Shown: positions 16,783-24,824, counted from the stretch's first letter. The stretch: DNA of 64,000 bases from an uncultured Veillonellaceae bacterium (GCA_958348245.1 CATVYJ010000002.1:186001-250000); one strand, 5' to 3'. Notes: a model not told the origin generated them from the letters alone. A program made the numbers and translations.

Positions 16783-17958
16783 TCACAGGCCGCGCCCTGC
16801 GGCGGTGAAGACAGGAATCATCACCGTGAAGACCACCGCCGCGGTGAGCGCCCCCACGAAGAGGAGCAGCGCCGGCTCGAGCGCCGCCCGCAGCCGGACG
16901 AGCTTCCGCTCGGTCTCGTCCGTGAGAAGCCGCGCCGCCATCCGGAGGAACCGGGGCAGCTCCCCGCTCTCCGTCCCCGCCGCGGCCATGCGCGCCGCCA
17001 TGGGGGACGCCAGCCCCGAGGCGAAAAGGCACGCCGCAAAGTCCCCGCCCCGGGCCACGCCCTGCCGCACGAGGGCGATGCGCCGCCGCGCCTCCCCGCT
17101 TCCCGCAGACGCTTCCGCCGCGGCGAGCGCCTCCGACAGGGGGCTCCCGCTCTGGAGAAACGCCGCGAGTGCCGCGCAGCACCGGATGAGCGCCAGCCGC
17201 CGCACGAACCGGGAATGGAAAAGCGCCCGCTCCCACGCGCGCCGGCCCCGCGCCGTGCGGGTCCACGCGAAACACAGCACGCCGGCGCAGAGCGCCGCTC
17301 CCGCAAACGCCGCGCCGTACGTGCGGAGGAAGAGCCCCAGCGCGAGCGCGCCCCGGGTGAGCGGCGGAAGAGGCAGCCCCAGCGCATCGAAAAGGAGCGA
17401 AAACGACGGGACGATCACCGTCAGGACGAGGACGAACACCGCGAGGGCAAAGCACAGCACGAAGAGCGGGTACGCCAGCGCCGACGCAAACTGCCGACGC
17501 ACCGCCGCGGCCCGCTCATAATACGCGCCGAGCGCGTCCAGCTGCTCCGGCAGGGTGCCGCTCTGCTCGCCCACCGCCGCCATGGCCGTGAAAAACGGCG
17601 GAAACCGGCCGCTTTCACGGAGCGCCTCCGCCAGCGGCTCCCCGGAGGCCACAAGCCGCGCCACCTCCCCGAGGGTGCGCTTCATGGCGCGGCTCCCGTG
17701 CCCCGCGATGACGCCGAGCGCCTCCGTGAGAGGAATGCCCGCGGCGAGAAGCGCCGCCCACTCCCGGCAGAAGAGCGCCAGCGCCCGTCCCCGGACAGGC
17801 CGGGGCGGCAGGAGCGGCCTCCGCTTTTCCCGGAGGCGCACCACCGTATAGCCCCGCTCCTGCAGGGTCCGCGCCGCGCTGCGGCGATCCTCCGCCGAAA
17901 GGACGCCCTCCTCCATGGGCCGCCCTTCCCGGCAGGCCCGCCAGGCATACCGCTTCAT
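16783..17958 (-). CDS. Type IV pilus/type II secretion inner-membrane platform protein (GspF/PilC)
   Basis: This 391-residue protein has two T2SS-F domains. Repeat 1 is around FCREWAALLAAGIPLTEALG to AAVGEQSGTLPEQLDALGAY, and repeat 2 is around RCCAALAAFLQSGSPLSEAL to AAAGTESGELPRFLRMAA. Membrane segments follow each repeat, and a final hydrophobic helix is at the C-terminus. It would form the platform for the motor ATPases, whose genes are about 28-30 kb away (46297-48435). It has its own promoter: -10 TATAAT at 17991-17986 inside GGGCGTATAAT. Confidence 0.88.
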   Translation of the reverse strand: MKRYAWRACREGRPMEEGVLSAEDRRSAARTLQERGYTVVRLREKRRPLLPPRPVRGRALALFCREWAALLAAGIPLTEALGVIAGHGSRAMKRTLGEVARLVASGEPLAEALRESGRFPPFFTAMAAVGEQSGTLPEQLDALGAYYERAAAVRRQFASALAYPLFVLCFALAVFVLVLTVIVPSFSLLFDALGLPLPPLTRGALALGLFLRTYGAAFAGAALCAGVLCFAWTRTARGRRAWERALFHSRFVRRLALIRCCAALAAFLQSGSPLSEALAAAEASAGSGEARRRIALVRQGVARGGDFAACLFASGLASPMAARMAAAGTESGELPRFLRMAARLLTDETERKLVRLRAALEPALLLFVGALTAAVVFTVMIPVFTAAGRGL

Positions 17959-17985
17959 GGCGACCCCTCCCTTCGCATTTTCTCC

Positions 17986-17996
17986 ATTATACGCCC
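17986..17996 (-). promoter_or_regulatory. -10 region of the gspF/pilC promoter
   Basis: GGGCGTATAAT is read on the minus strand. The identical 11-mer occurs upstream of pilB at 48460-48470. Confidence 0.45.
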
Positions 17997-18033
17997 ATCC
18001 GGAGCGGCCCGGGCCGCCTCGAAAAAAGCGGCG

Positions 18034-18834
18034 TCACGCCTCCGCCACGGGGAGCGCGATGCGCCAGAGGAAACCCTCCGGATCGGCGCAGGTGGTCTCG
18101 TCCAGCAGGGATTCCTCGAAAGCCTCCCCCGCGGGACGAAGGCCCCGCGCCCGCGCTTCTTCCCGCAGCCGCCGGTACGCTTCCTCTCCGCCGCCCGCGG
18201 GCCCCCGCGCCCACAGGACGAGGCAGTCCCCGGCGGGCAGCGCGCCGTTTGCACCGTCCTCCCCGGCGAGGCGGAAAGCCAGGCGCTGCACCCGGCCCGT
18301 CTCCGCCGCAATGAGGCAGGACAGGGTGTATCCGAAAGGCAGGCCCGCCCGGTCGGCGGCGGTGTAGAAATCGGTAAGCACCCGGTCCGGGATGTCCTCC
18401 CGGGGGCAGTCGAGAGGCGCGCTCACAAAGAGCGGCACCGGCGCGGCGCGGCGCACGAGGCGGACACCCCCTTCCGCCCGGCGGCTCTCCCGGATCTGCG
18501 CCAGGCGCAGGCGCACCGCGCTCTCCCGGAGACGCAGACGGCGGAGCTCCTCCCCGATGACCGCCTCCTGCCGTTCGAGCAGCGCCTCCGTGCGGTCCGG
18601 CCGGATGGGCGCGCGCTGCGCGCGGATCGCCGCGAGCGGCACGCCGAGGCCCGCCAGCATCTGGATGAACGACATCTCCCCGAACTGCCGCCGCGCGTAG
18701 TAGCGGTAGCCCGTGGCCGGGTCGGTCCGCGCAGGCGAAAAGAGGCCGATCCGGTCGTAGTAAATGAGCGTCTGCCGGCTCACGCCGAAAACGGCCGCAA
18801 ATTCCCCTACGGAAAATTCATTTCTGTTTTTCAT
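18034..18834 (-). CDS. MerR-family regulator with effector-binding domain
   Basis: The 266-residue protein has an N-terminal MerR winged HTH (FSVGEFAAVFGVSRQTLIYY, then DRIGLFSPARTDPATGYRYY). A helical linker at about 80-115 carries many Arg and Glu, and a C-terminal GyrI/BltR-like ligand-binding domain starts at about 120. The divergent MFS gene (18907-20070) is separated by only 72 bp containing a palindromic 19-bp-spacer promoter. The pair resembles BltR-Blt or BmrR-Bmr drug-sensing systems. The inducer is unknown. Confidence 0.9.
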   Translation of the reverse strand: MKNRNEFSVGEFAAVFGVSRQTLIYYDRIGLFSPARTDPATGYRYYARRQFGEMSFIQMLAGLGVPLAAIRAQRAPIRPDRTEALLERQEAVIGEELRRLRLRESAVRLRLAQIRESRRAEGGVRLVRRAAPVPLFVSAPLDCPREDIPDRVLTDFYTAADRAGLPFGYTLSCLIAAETGRVQRLAFRLAGEDGANGALPAGDCLVLWARGPAGGGEEAYRRLREEARARGLRPAGEAFEESLLDETTCADPEGFLWRIALPVAEA

Positions 18835-18843
18835 GCGCCCTCC

Positions 18844-18874
18844 TTGACTGTATAGCTGCTATACAGTTTATCAT
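18844..18874 (+). promoter_or_regulatory. MerR-type promoter/operator with 19-bp spacer
   Basis: TTGACT (18844-18849) and TATCAT (18869-18874) are 19 bp apart, the elongated spacing that MerR activators correct by DNA distortion. The spacer contains a perfect 9+9 palindrome, ACTGTATAG-CTG-CTATACAGT (18847-18867). It reads into the MFS gene. Confidence 0.88.
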
Positions 18875-18906
18875 AAGAATACAATCCAGGACATCGGGAG
18901 GTCATC

Positions 18907-20070
18907 ATGAGCGAATCCATTCTCACCCGGCTCCAGGCGGGCCGAAACGAAATTCACGCGGCGAAGAGCGCCTTTTTCATCAGCGGCTTCACCTTTTCCA
19001 CATGGGTCATGATGATTCCTTCGGTGAAGCAGTCCTTCGCCATCGAAGCGGACGTGCTGGGGCTGCTCCTCCTCTGCATCGGCGTGAGCGCGTGCATCGC
19101 CATGCCCATGGCGGGGGTCCTCACGCGGTACGTGTCGTGCCGCCGGCTCATCACCGCGGTCTCGCTTCTCATGAGCGCGGCGGTGCTCGCCGTGCCCCAT
19201 CTCCCCGCGGTGTGGGCCTTCGTGCCGGCGCTGCTCCTCCTGGGCGCGTCCGTGGGCACCCTCGACGTGGCGATCAATCTGAACGGCGTCCTCGTGGAGC
19301 GCGCCTGCGGCAGGCGCATCATGTCCTCCATGCACGCCTTCTACTGCATGGGCATGTTCCTCGCGGCGGGATGCTTCTCCGTCCTCGCCGACGCGGCGGG
19401 CCTTCCCGTGCCGTGGATCGCCGCCGTGCACGTGGCGCTCGTGCTGTCGCTCCTCCTCCGGTACGGCCGGTACTATCTCGACTACCGCGCCGACGCGGGG
19501 CAGAAACAGGCCGCCCTGCCCCGGGGCGCGGTGTTCTTCCTGGGCGTGCTCTGCTGCATTTCCTTCCTCGCCGAAGGGGGCGTCATGGACTGGGGCGGCG
19601 TGCTCCTCTCGGAAGACAAGGGCGTGCCTCTCTCGTCGGCGGGCTTCGGCATCACCGCGTTCTCCATCGCGGAATTTCTGGCGCGCCTTCCCGGCGACCG
19701 GCTGGTGCGCCGCTTCGGCGAAAAGCCCGTGGTCCTCGCCAGCACCGCCGCGGCGGCGGTCTGCTTCGCCGCCATCGGTTGGGCGGAGACGCTGCCGCTT
19801 CTCATGGCGTTCTTCTTCCTGCTCGGCGCGGCCGTGGCAAACATCGTGCCCGTCATGTACTCCCTGCTCGAACGGCAGGAAGACATGCCCCTCGGCCCGG
19901 CGGTGGCGGCCCTCACCAGCATGGGCTACGCTGGCATCCTCCTCGGCCCGGCCTTTCTGGGCTTTGTGGCGCACACCTTCCACATCGCCGTGGTGTTCGA
20001 TTTCCTCGCGCTCCTCGTGCTCTGCCAGATGGCGCTCGCGGCGTATACCTTCACGAAGCTCCGCCCATGA
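18907..20070 (+). CDS. MFS transporter, probable target of the adjacent MerR regulator
   Basis: This 387-residue major facilitator protein has about 12 hydrophobic segments and the family arrangement of YbjJ-like carriers: GFTFSTWVMMIPSVKQSF at the N-terminus, SVGTLDVAINLNGVLVERA in the middle and FLAEGGVMDWGGVLLSEDKG at the start of the second half. GGGAGG precedes ATG. Control by the MerR protein is inferred from the divergent layout and the 19-bp-spacer promoter. The substrate is unknown; drug efflux or a sugar-related role are both possible for the family. Confidence 0.85.
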   Translation: MSESILTRLQAGRNEIHAAKSAFFISGFTFSTWVMMIPSVKQSFAIEADVLGLLLLCIGVSACIAMPMAGVLTRYVSCRRLITAVSLLMSAAVLAVPHLPAVWAFVPALLLLGASVGTLDVAINLNGVLVERACGRRIMSSMHAFYCMGMFLAAGCFSVLADAAGLPVPWIAAVHVALVLSLLLRYGRYYLDYRADAGQKQAALPRGAVFFLGVLCCISFLAEGGVMDWGGVLLSEDKGVPLSSAGFGITAFSIAEFLARLPGDRLVRRFGEKPVVLASTAAAAVCFAAIGWAETLPLLMAFFFLLGAAVANIVPVMYSLLERQEDMPLGPAVAALTSMGYAGILLGPAFLGFVAHTFHIAVVFDFLALLVLCQMALAAYTFTKLRP

Positions 20071-20092
20071 AAAAAGCGCGGCGTCCGCCGCA
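20071..20092 (-). terminator. Terminator of gene 20134-20913
   Basis: Minus strand GCGGC-GGAC-GCCGC stem followed by a T-run. Confidence 0.75.
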
Positions 20093-20099
20093 CTCTTCC

Positions 20100-20124
20100 C
20101 TTCCGCCTCCGGGCGGATTTTTTT
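20100..20124 (+). terminator. Terminator of MFS gene 18907-20070
   Basis: Plus strand TCCGCC-TCCG-GGCGGA stem followed by seven T. Confidence 0.85.
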
Positions 20125-20133
20125 ATGGTCCTT

Positions 20134-20913
20134 TCAGCCCCGCATGCGCTCCGCAAAAGCGCGCCACCGGTCCGGCCGCGGGTCCCCGTAGAGCGTCTCC
20201 ATGGCCGCGCGGGTCACGAGCCACGTCCGTCCCGCGCGCCGCCGCTCGCCGTCTCCCAGCCGGGCCGCGCGGTGGCCGGCCCCGGCGGCGGCGCTCCGCA
20301 CCTCCTCCGCCGTGCGCCCCCAGAGCTCCGCCGCTTCCGCCGTGGCGAAGACGATGAGGAGCGGGGAGAGCGCTTCCGTCTCGCCGCCTTCCCCGCCGTC
20401 TCCGCCGAAGCAGCGCGCCGCCGCCTGCCGGTCGAGCAGCCACCCCGCGGGCGTGTGCTTCGCGCCGGCGCCGAGCGCGCCTTCCCCGCAGCGGGCGCGC
20501 ACGGTCTTTGCAGGCACGCCGAAGCGGTCCGCCGCCTCTTTTTCCGTGAGCACGTCCTCCAGCGCGTGGGGAAACGCGAGCGCGCGCGCCGCCGGAGGCA
20601 GGGCGAACCGCTCCGCCGGAAAAATCAGCAGCCCTTCCGCCGACGACGAGACCGCCGTCCCCACGGGGAGCCGCCGCCATTCCCGCGCATTGCGGAGCGC
20701 CCCCGCCGTGCGCAGATCGTCCTCAAGCGCCGTCCGCACGTCCGCTTCCCCTTCCACGGCGCGCGCAGAAAGCGCGGGCGCGCCGGCCGTGAGCAGGAGC
20801 ACGGGGCCACAGGCGATGGCCGCCCCTTCCGCCGGGGCCGTCCCCAGGAGCCACGCCCCGTAGATGCGCGCCGCCGCCGCTTCGCTCACGCCGTCGTATA
20901 CCAGTCGATTCAT
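20134..20913 (-). CDS. Unknown protein with two helix-turn-helix/excisionase-like segments
   Basis: The 259-residue soluble protein starts MNRLVYDGVSEAAAARIYGA after AAGGAGG. Two segments look like small DNA-binding or adaptor domains: LTEKEAADRFGVPAKTVRAR (about 125-144), then GWLLDRQAAARCFG; and FATAEAAELWGRTAEEVRSA, then GRTWLVTRAAMETLYG near the C-terminus. Each has the pattern of an excisionase/MerR-like helix-turn-helix followed by a 'G-W-L-hydrophobic' strand. It is a single gene with its own terminator. No exact function is recognised; a role as regulator or nucleoid-associated factor is only a guess. Confidence 0.6.
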   Translation of the reverse strand: MNRLVYDGVSEAAAARIYGAWLLGTAPAEGAAIACGPVLLLTAGAPALSARAVEGEADVRTALEDDLRTAGALRNAREWRRLPVGTAVSSSAEGLLIFPAERFALPPAARALAFPHALEDVLTEKEAADRFGVPAKTVRARCGEGALGAGAKHTPAGWLLDRQAAARCFGGDGGEGGETEALSPLLIVFATAEAAELWGRTAEEVRSAAAGAGHRAARLGDGERRRAGRTWLVTRAAMETLYGDPRPDRWRAFAERMRG

Positions 20914-20974
20914 ACCATTCCTCCTTTTTCCGTTTCATTATCGCACCGCCCGGCGTCCTCTGAAAAGAGGCGCG

Positions 20975-21003
20975 GAAAAACCGGCCCCCGGAGGAGCCGG
21001 CCT
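20975..21003 (-). terminator. Terminator of the charged-protein gene
   Basis: Minus strand GGCCGGCTCC...GGGGGCCGG stem followed by TTTTT. Confidence 0.8.
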
Positions 21004-21006
21004 TCT

Positions 21007-21891
21007 TCAGTCTTCGATGACCAGTTTGATTTTCTTGCCCGCTTTGTCTTTCTTTTCCTTTTTTGCTTTCTTCTTCTCTTTTTTATCCTTTTTCTTATTC
21101 TTTTTGTCCTTCTCTTTTTTCTTCTTTTTCTCTTTTTCCTTCTTTTTCTCTTTTTCCCTGCGTTCTTTTTCTTTTTTCTCTTTCTTCTTCTTCTCTTTCC
21201 GGTCTTTCTCCGCCGCGACGCGGAGCGCTTCCCGGCTCGTCCCGGCGTCGGTCATGAAGGGGATTTCGTCGTCCTCGTCGTCCTCGTCCTCATCGTCATC
21301 CTCTTCTTCGTCGTCCGCATCTTCATCGTCATGATCTTCCCATTCGTCCGGCGCTTCGGCGTCTTCGTCCTCTTCCGCGTCCGTGTCTTCCGCTTCCGCT
21401 TCGGATTCTGTTTCCGTTGCTTCTGCGTCCGCGGTTTCTTCGATTTCGGGCATTTCTTCCGCAGTCATTTCTTCTGTTGTTTCTTCTGCTTCGGATGCGG
21501 CAGGTTCTTCCGCCGGTTCCTCAGCGGCCGCTTCCGGCGATTCCGCCGGCCCGTCGTCGATGGCGATGTCCTCGATATCCGCCGAAGCGGCTTCCTCGTC
21601 GGGCGTGCCGATGGTGTGGCTCTTGTATTCGAGGCTGTGCAGCTCGCCTTCCGGCGCGGGCTCCTCCGCGTCGGCGCTCTCGATTTCCTTCAGCACATTG
21701 TCGATGGTCTCCTCCATCATCACCGCCAGCGAAAAGATGCGGCGGATGCGCATTTCCTCGTCGGGCAGCTCCTCCGGCAGCGCGCCCTGCGAGAGACGCC
21801 GGTTCAGATAGATTTCATCCTCCATGAGCTGCCGGTGAATTTCCCGGAGAGCGTCCTCCAGAGACACCTTCCACTCCCTGTTGTCGTTCAT
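21007..21891 (-). CDS. Highly charged disordered protein with segregated acidic and lysine-rich blocks
   Basis: This is a 294-residue protein in three parts. Residues 1-70 are a folded-looking helical head (WKVSLEDALREIHRQLMEDE). From about 70 to 210 the chain is almost wholly Glu/Asp/Ala, peaking in long Asp/Glu runs. From about 225 the tail is Lys/Glu with many KKEK units, ending DKAGKKIKLVIED. The stop of the upstream CNNM gene overlaps its start by four bases (ATGA), so they are co-transcribed. It resembles no catalytic family. The low complexity is real coding sequence: the frame is open and has a good start and terminator. Confidence 0.7.
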   Translation of the reverse strand: MNDNREWKVSLEDALREIHRQLMEDEIYLNRRLSQGALPEELPDEEMRIRRIFSLAVMMEETIDNVLKEIESADAEEPAPEGELHSLEYKSHTIGTPDEEAASADIEDIAIDDGPAESPEAAAEEPAEEPAASEAEETTEEMTAEEMPEIEETADAEATETESEAEAEDTDAEEDEDAEAPDEWEDHDDEDADDEEEDDDEDEDDEDDEIPFMTDAGTSREALRVAAEKDRKEKKKKEKKEKERREKEKKKEKEKKKKKEKDKKNKKKDKKEKKKAKKEKKDKAGKKIKLVIED

Positions 21892-23246
21892 GCTTTCTCC
21901 TTTCCGGCAGGCGCGTCCTGCCGCTCCGTGACGAGCACTTTGTCAATGCGCCGGTTGTCGCAGTCGAGGATCTCAAAGCGGAACCGGTCGTACTCCACAG
22001 TCTCCGCTTCCTTCGGGATATACCCGAAGAGGTAGGTGATAAACCCGCCCAGCGTTTTATAATAATCTTCCGCTTCCCCCGGAAGTTCTTCCTCGATATG
22101 GAAATGTTCGCGGAAATCGTCGATGCTGCACAGCCCTTCCACGAGCCAGGAATTGTCCGGCCGGCGGATGAAGCGGTTCTGCTCTTCCTTCATGTCCTCC
22201 GCATCGCCGGGCATGTCGCCGACGATTTCCTCCAGCACGTCGTGCAGCGTCACCAGACCGGAGAGCACGCCGTACTCGTCAATGACGATCGCCTCATGCA
22301 CGCCCTTGTCGTGGAAATGCCGGAGCACCTTCACGAGAGTGAGCGTCTCGGGAATGTACACCGTCTGGCGCAGCACCGCCCGCACGGAGTCGCCGATGGA
22401 GCGGCCCGGGTGCCTGTGGCTGTCCATGAGGACGTCGCTCACGTCCACGATGCCCAGGAAATCATCGAGCGAGCCCCGCCCCACGGGCAGGCGGAAATGG
22501 GCCGTCTCCTCCAGCACGCGCCAGATCTCCTCCGGCGTATCCTCGATGTCGATCCACGTGAGCTGCGTCCGGGCGGTCATGCAGTCCGCCGCGGTGAGAT
22601 CGTCCAGCTGGAATACCCGGTCCACGAGAATGGGCTCCGCCTTGTCGAAGGTGCCCATGCGCGCCCCCTGACGGAGCAGCACCCGGATCTCTTCCTCCGA
22701 CACGGGCTGCTCCTTATTCATGTCGATCCCCAGAAGGCCGATGACGATCTTCGTGGACCACGTGCTGAACATGACCAGCGGCCGGCACAGCGCGGAAAAC
22801 ATGAGCATGGGCTTCGCGATGGCGCAGGACGCCTTCTCCGGGATGGCGATGGCCAGCCACTTCGGCGCGAGCTCGCCCAGAATGAGCGTGGCGTACGTCA
22901 CGAGGGAAATGACGATGGCCATGGCGAGCCCCTGCGCGTACGGCGCGACCGCGGGAATCTCCCGCAGCTCCGCCGCGAGCGGCACCGCCAGCGACGCCCC
23001 GGAAAACATCCCCGTGAGGATGCCGATGGCGGTGATGCCGATCTGAATGGTGGAAAAAAGATTTTCCGGATTGTCCGCGATCTTCAGCGCGTACTCCGCC
23101 TTCTTATTTCCCTTCTTCGCCATCTCGCGGAGCTTCGTCTTCCGCGCGCCCACCACGGCGATCTCCGTCATGGAGCAGATCCCGTTGAATACGATGAGAA
23201 TAAAAATGATGAGAATTTCCGACCATATGTGGCCGCCGTCTTCCAT
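21888..23246 (-). CDS. CNNM/CorC-type membrane protein (DUF21 + CBS pair + CorC_HlyC domain)
   Basis: The 452-residue protein has an N-terminal DUF21 membrane domain (about four helices: EILIIFILIVFNGICSMTEI, then FSTIQIGITAIGILTGMFSG and LVTYATLILGELAPKW). A CBS pair follows (MTARTQLTWIDIEDTPEE to VHEAIVIDEYGVLSGLVTLHDVLEEIVGD). A C-terminal CorC_HlyC domain contains WLVEGLCSIDDFREHF and LGGFITYLFGYIP. Such proteins are linked to Mg/Co or Na transport and are often called haemolysin-like. A start at 23246 (MEDGG) is chosen because GAAAGGA lies 8 bases upstream and the promoter is at 23319-23327; a longer open frame runs through it and is not used. Confidence 0.88.
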   Translation of the reverse strand: MEDGGHIWSEILIIFILIVFNGICSMTEIAVVGARKTKLREMAKKGNKKAEYALKIADNPENLFSTIQIGITAIGILTGMFSGASLAVPLAAELREIPAVAPYAQGLAMAIVISLVTYATLILGELAPKWLAIAIPEKASCAIAKPMLMFSALCRPLVMFSTWSTKIVIGLLGIDMNKEQPVSEEEIRVLLRQGARMGTFDKAEPILVDRVFQLDDLTAADCMTARTQLTWIDIEDTPEEIWRVLEETAHFRLPVGRGSLDDFLGIVDVSDVLMDSHRHPGRSIGDSVRAVLRQTVYIPETLTLVKVLRHFHDKGVHEAIVIDEYGVLSGLVTLHDVLEEIVGDMPGDAEDMKEEQNRFIRRPDNSWLVEGLCSIDDFREHFHIEEELPGEAEDYYKTLGGFITYLFGYIPKEAETVEYDRFRFEILDCDNRRIDKVLVTERQDAPAGKEKA

Positions 23247-23318
23247 ACCCGACATCCTTTCTTCTGCGAATCTCCGGCTCGGCCGGCAGAGGGGAGAGCC
23301 ATCTCTCCTTTTAATCGT

Positions 23319-23327
23319 ATTATAGCA
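23319..23327 (-). promoter_or_regulatory. Extended -10 promoter of CNNM gene
   Basis: TGC-TATAAT is read on the minus strand, 73 bp before the start codon. Confidence 0.6.
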
Positions 23328-23456
23328 TGAACGCCGCCGCTCCCGCAGAAAATTCCCCGTCTCCGCCGTTCGCGGCAGAAGAAAGCCCCGAAAAACGCCT
23401 TCATAAAGCATACAGGGGAAATACCGCAAAAGCCCACGCCCGCTTTTCCGTACTTG

Positions 23457-23465
23457 TGATACAAT
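23457..23465 (+). promoter_or_regulatory. Promoter of putative antitoxin RNA A
   Basis: Extended -10 TGA-TACAAT on the plus strand; no good -35 is seen. Start of RNA expected near 23472. Confidence 0.5.
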
Positions 23466-23471
23466 ATAAAT

Positions 23472-23537
23472 CGATTCGCAGCCTTCATGCATGGGAGTCA
23501 CGGATAAGAGCGATGCTTTGGTCGGCATCGCTTTTTT
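23472..23537 (+). ncRNA. Putative antisense RNA (antitoxin A) of an Fst-like type I module
   Basis: This is a predicted RNA of about 66 bases, starting after the extended -10 at 23457-23465. It ends in a hairpin (GCGATGC 23510-23516 with GCATCGC 23525-23531) and six T. Bases 23481-23501 are complementary to the translation start region of toxin A mRNA (24805-24826): by eye, all but one mismatch, one G-U pair and one bulged base over 22 positions. This is the size and logic of RNAII in the Enterococcus par/fst system, from family knowledge. The RNA is separated from its toxin by the IS30 element. Expression is not shown. Confidence 0.6.
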
Positions 23538-23561
23538 CGTGCGTATTTTTGCAACTTGAAT

Positions 23562-24651
23562 TGTCAAATCAAGTGCAACATCCTTTGGTAATAGACCTCG
23601 TACGGTGTCCGGTATCCTAAGCATTTCCTTGGGCGATGATTCAATTCGTTTATCGCTTTCCGTATATCTTCTTCTGTATATTTTGATAGATCTGTCCCCT
23701 TCGGAAAATATTCCCGAAGCAATCCATTCGTGTTTTCATTTGTCCCTCTGTCTTGCGGATGCCGCGGCGGCGGAAAATAAAAGGTCACTCCCACCATCAC
23801 TTTTTCCAGTGCTTCATATCCGGCAAATTCCGATCCTCTGTCTGCTGTTATGGTATATATGGGTTGATTTTTGAGATATTGGAGCATAACAGCACCCACT
23901 TCCTCCGTTGTTCTTGCCGGGGAGCGTCCGCACAACAGATAACGGCTCATGAGGTCTACCAGAGTGACAAGGCAAAATTTGCCGCCTTTTCCCATAACCG
24001 TATCTGCTTCCCAATCTCCAATCCGTCTCCTTTGATTGGCAATTTCCGGACGTTCTGCAAGAGGATGAATGACTTTGAATTTTCCTCTTTTCTCTTCATA
24101 TCTTTTTGTATGTCTTCGTTTTCCTCTGTGCCGCAATTTGCGCGCAGCCTTTCGTTCCGTGCCCGGCTCATCGAAAAGATGAGCGTAGATCGCTCTATAT
24201 ATGGTCCGACAGCTGACACAAGGGACGCCTTCCTGTTTCATGCGGCCCACGATTTGCTCTGGAGACCATTGATGATTCAGAAACTTGTCTTTAATTTTGA
24301 GGGACAACGTTGAATTGGAGAACAGGATTTTAGGATGACGGCATTTCTTTCTGCGTTGTTCATATTTCTTTTGGGCAGCTTGAGGATCATAGCGGTGAGT
24401 GCGAGGATTGGAATTTCGCCGGAACTCTCTGGAGATGGTGGATTTACTTCTGTTAAAGAGTTTAGCAATGAAGGACATGGAATAACCGCGGCGGAAAAGC
24501 GCGCTTGCAATGAATCGTTCTTTACTGGTAAGATGGCAGTAATGGCACATAGGAACCTCCTGTTTAACAAAGACTTAGGACATCTTTATTGTAACAGAGG
24601 ACTATGTGTCATTTTTTCATGACCGATAGGGCGTTGCACTTGAAGTGTACA
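23562..24651 (-). mobile_element. IS30-family insertion sequence, about 1.09 kb
   Basis: The element contains a single IS30-type transposase gene and imperfect terminal inverted repeats: TGTCAAATCAAGTGCAAC at the left end (from 23562) and TGTACACTTCAAGTGCAAC reading inwards from 24651 on the minus strand. The inner 11 bases TCAAGTGCAAC are identical. Base composition is clearly lower in GC than the neighbourhood, which suggests recent arrival. Exact ends and target duplication could not be fixed by eye. It sits between the antitoxin A terminator and the toxin A terminator. Confidence 0.8.
23564..24550 (-). CDS. IS30-family transposase
   Basis: The 328-residue transposase has an N-terminal HTH (LTSKERFIASALFRRGYSMS, IAKLFNRSKSTISREFRRNS), a second HTH-like part (WSPEQIVGRMKQEGVPCVSC) and a DDE catalytic core. 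The acidic residues are Asp in IGDWEADTVMGKGGK, Asp in ITADRGSEFAGYEAL and Glu in RGTNENTNGLLREYFPKG. AGGAGG lies five bases before the ATG. The length and motifs are intact, so the element may be active. The stop codon overlaps the left terminal repeat. Confidence 0.92.
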   Translation of the reverse strand: MCHYCHLTSKERFIASALFRRGYSMSFIAKLFNRSKSTISREFRRNSNPRTHRYDPQAAQKKYEQRRKKCRHPKILFSNSTLSLKIKDKFLNHQWSPEQIVGRMKQEGVPCVSCRTIYRAIYAHLFDEPGTERKAARKLRHRGKRRHTKRYEEKRGKFKVIHPLAERPEIANQRRRIGDWEADTVMGKGGKFCLVTLVDLMSRYLLCGRSPARTTEEVGAVMLQYLKNQPIYTITADRGSEFAGYEALEKVMVGVTFYFPPPRHPQDRGTNENTNGLLREYFPKGTDLSKYTEEDIRKAINELNHRPRKCLGYRTPYEVYYQRMLHLI

Positions 24652-24660
24652 TTCGCCAAG

Positions 24661-24710
24661 AAAAAAAGAGCGGCATACGCAGCTGCGTACGTGGTCTTCC
24701 GCTCTTTTTC
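24661..24710. terminator. Terminator of toxin A gene (two-sided)
   Basis: A stem of about 11 bp (AAAAAGAGCGG / CCGCTCTTTTT) with an inner palindromic loop part (ACGCAGCTGCGT). T-runs exist on both strands. It starts only about ten bases beyond the IS30 right end. Confidence 0.8.
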
Positions 24711-24717
24711 CTTCCGA

Positions 24718-24816
24718 TCAATGCTTATTTAACCACCATTGAAAAATGGCCAGCAAGATCGGCGCAACCAACGTTGTCCATAGAAAGACAAACACCGAAC
24801 AGTTGCCTTCATTCAT
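24718..24816 (-). CDS. Fst-like small membrane toxin A (type I toxin-antitoxin)
   Basis: A 32-residue peptide begins MNEGNCSVFVFLWTTLV and continues APILLAIFQWWLNKH. The 'hydrophobic-AP-hydrophobic-LF/IF-x-x-WLN' pattern matches Fst/Ldr-type toxins and the second peptide at 25768-25866. One membrane helix is predicted from about residue 7 to 28, with a charged end. The Shine-Dalgarno AAGGGAAG lies 9 bases before ATG but is inside a perfect 10-bp leader hairpin (24825-24848). A promoter (24851-24859) and terminator (24661-24710) frame it. Toxicity is inferred from family and layout, not shown. Confidence 0.65.
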   Translation of the reverse strand: MNEGNCSVFVFLWTTLVAPILLAIFQWWLNKH

Positions 24817-24824
24817 CGGGAATC

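Noticed and set aside
23247..23624. N-terminal extension of the CNNM protein
   Set aside because: The frame is open, but a promoter lies at 23319-23327 inside it, the family starts at the first membrane helix, and the extension covers the antitoxin RNA A region.
23562..24651. Composite transposon around the ferritin gene
   Set aside because: Only one IS30 copy is present; no second element on the other side of ferritin or the restriction genes.
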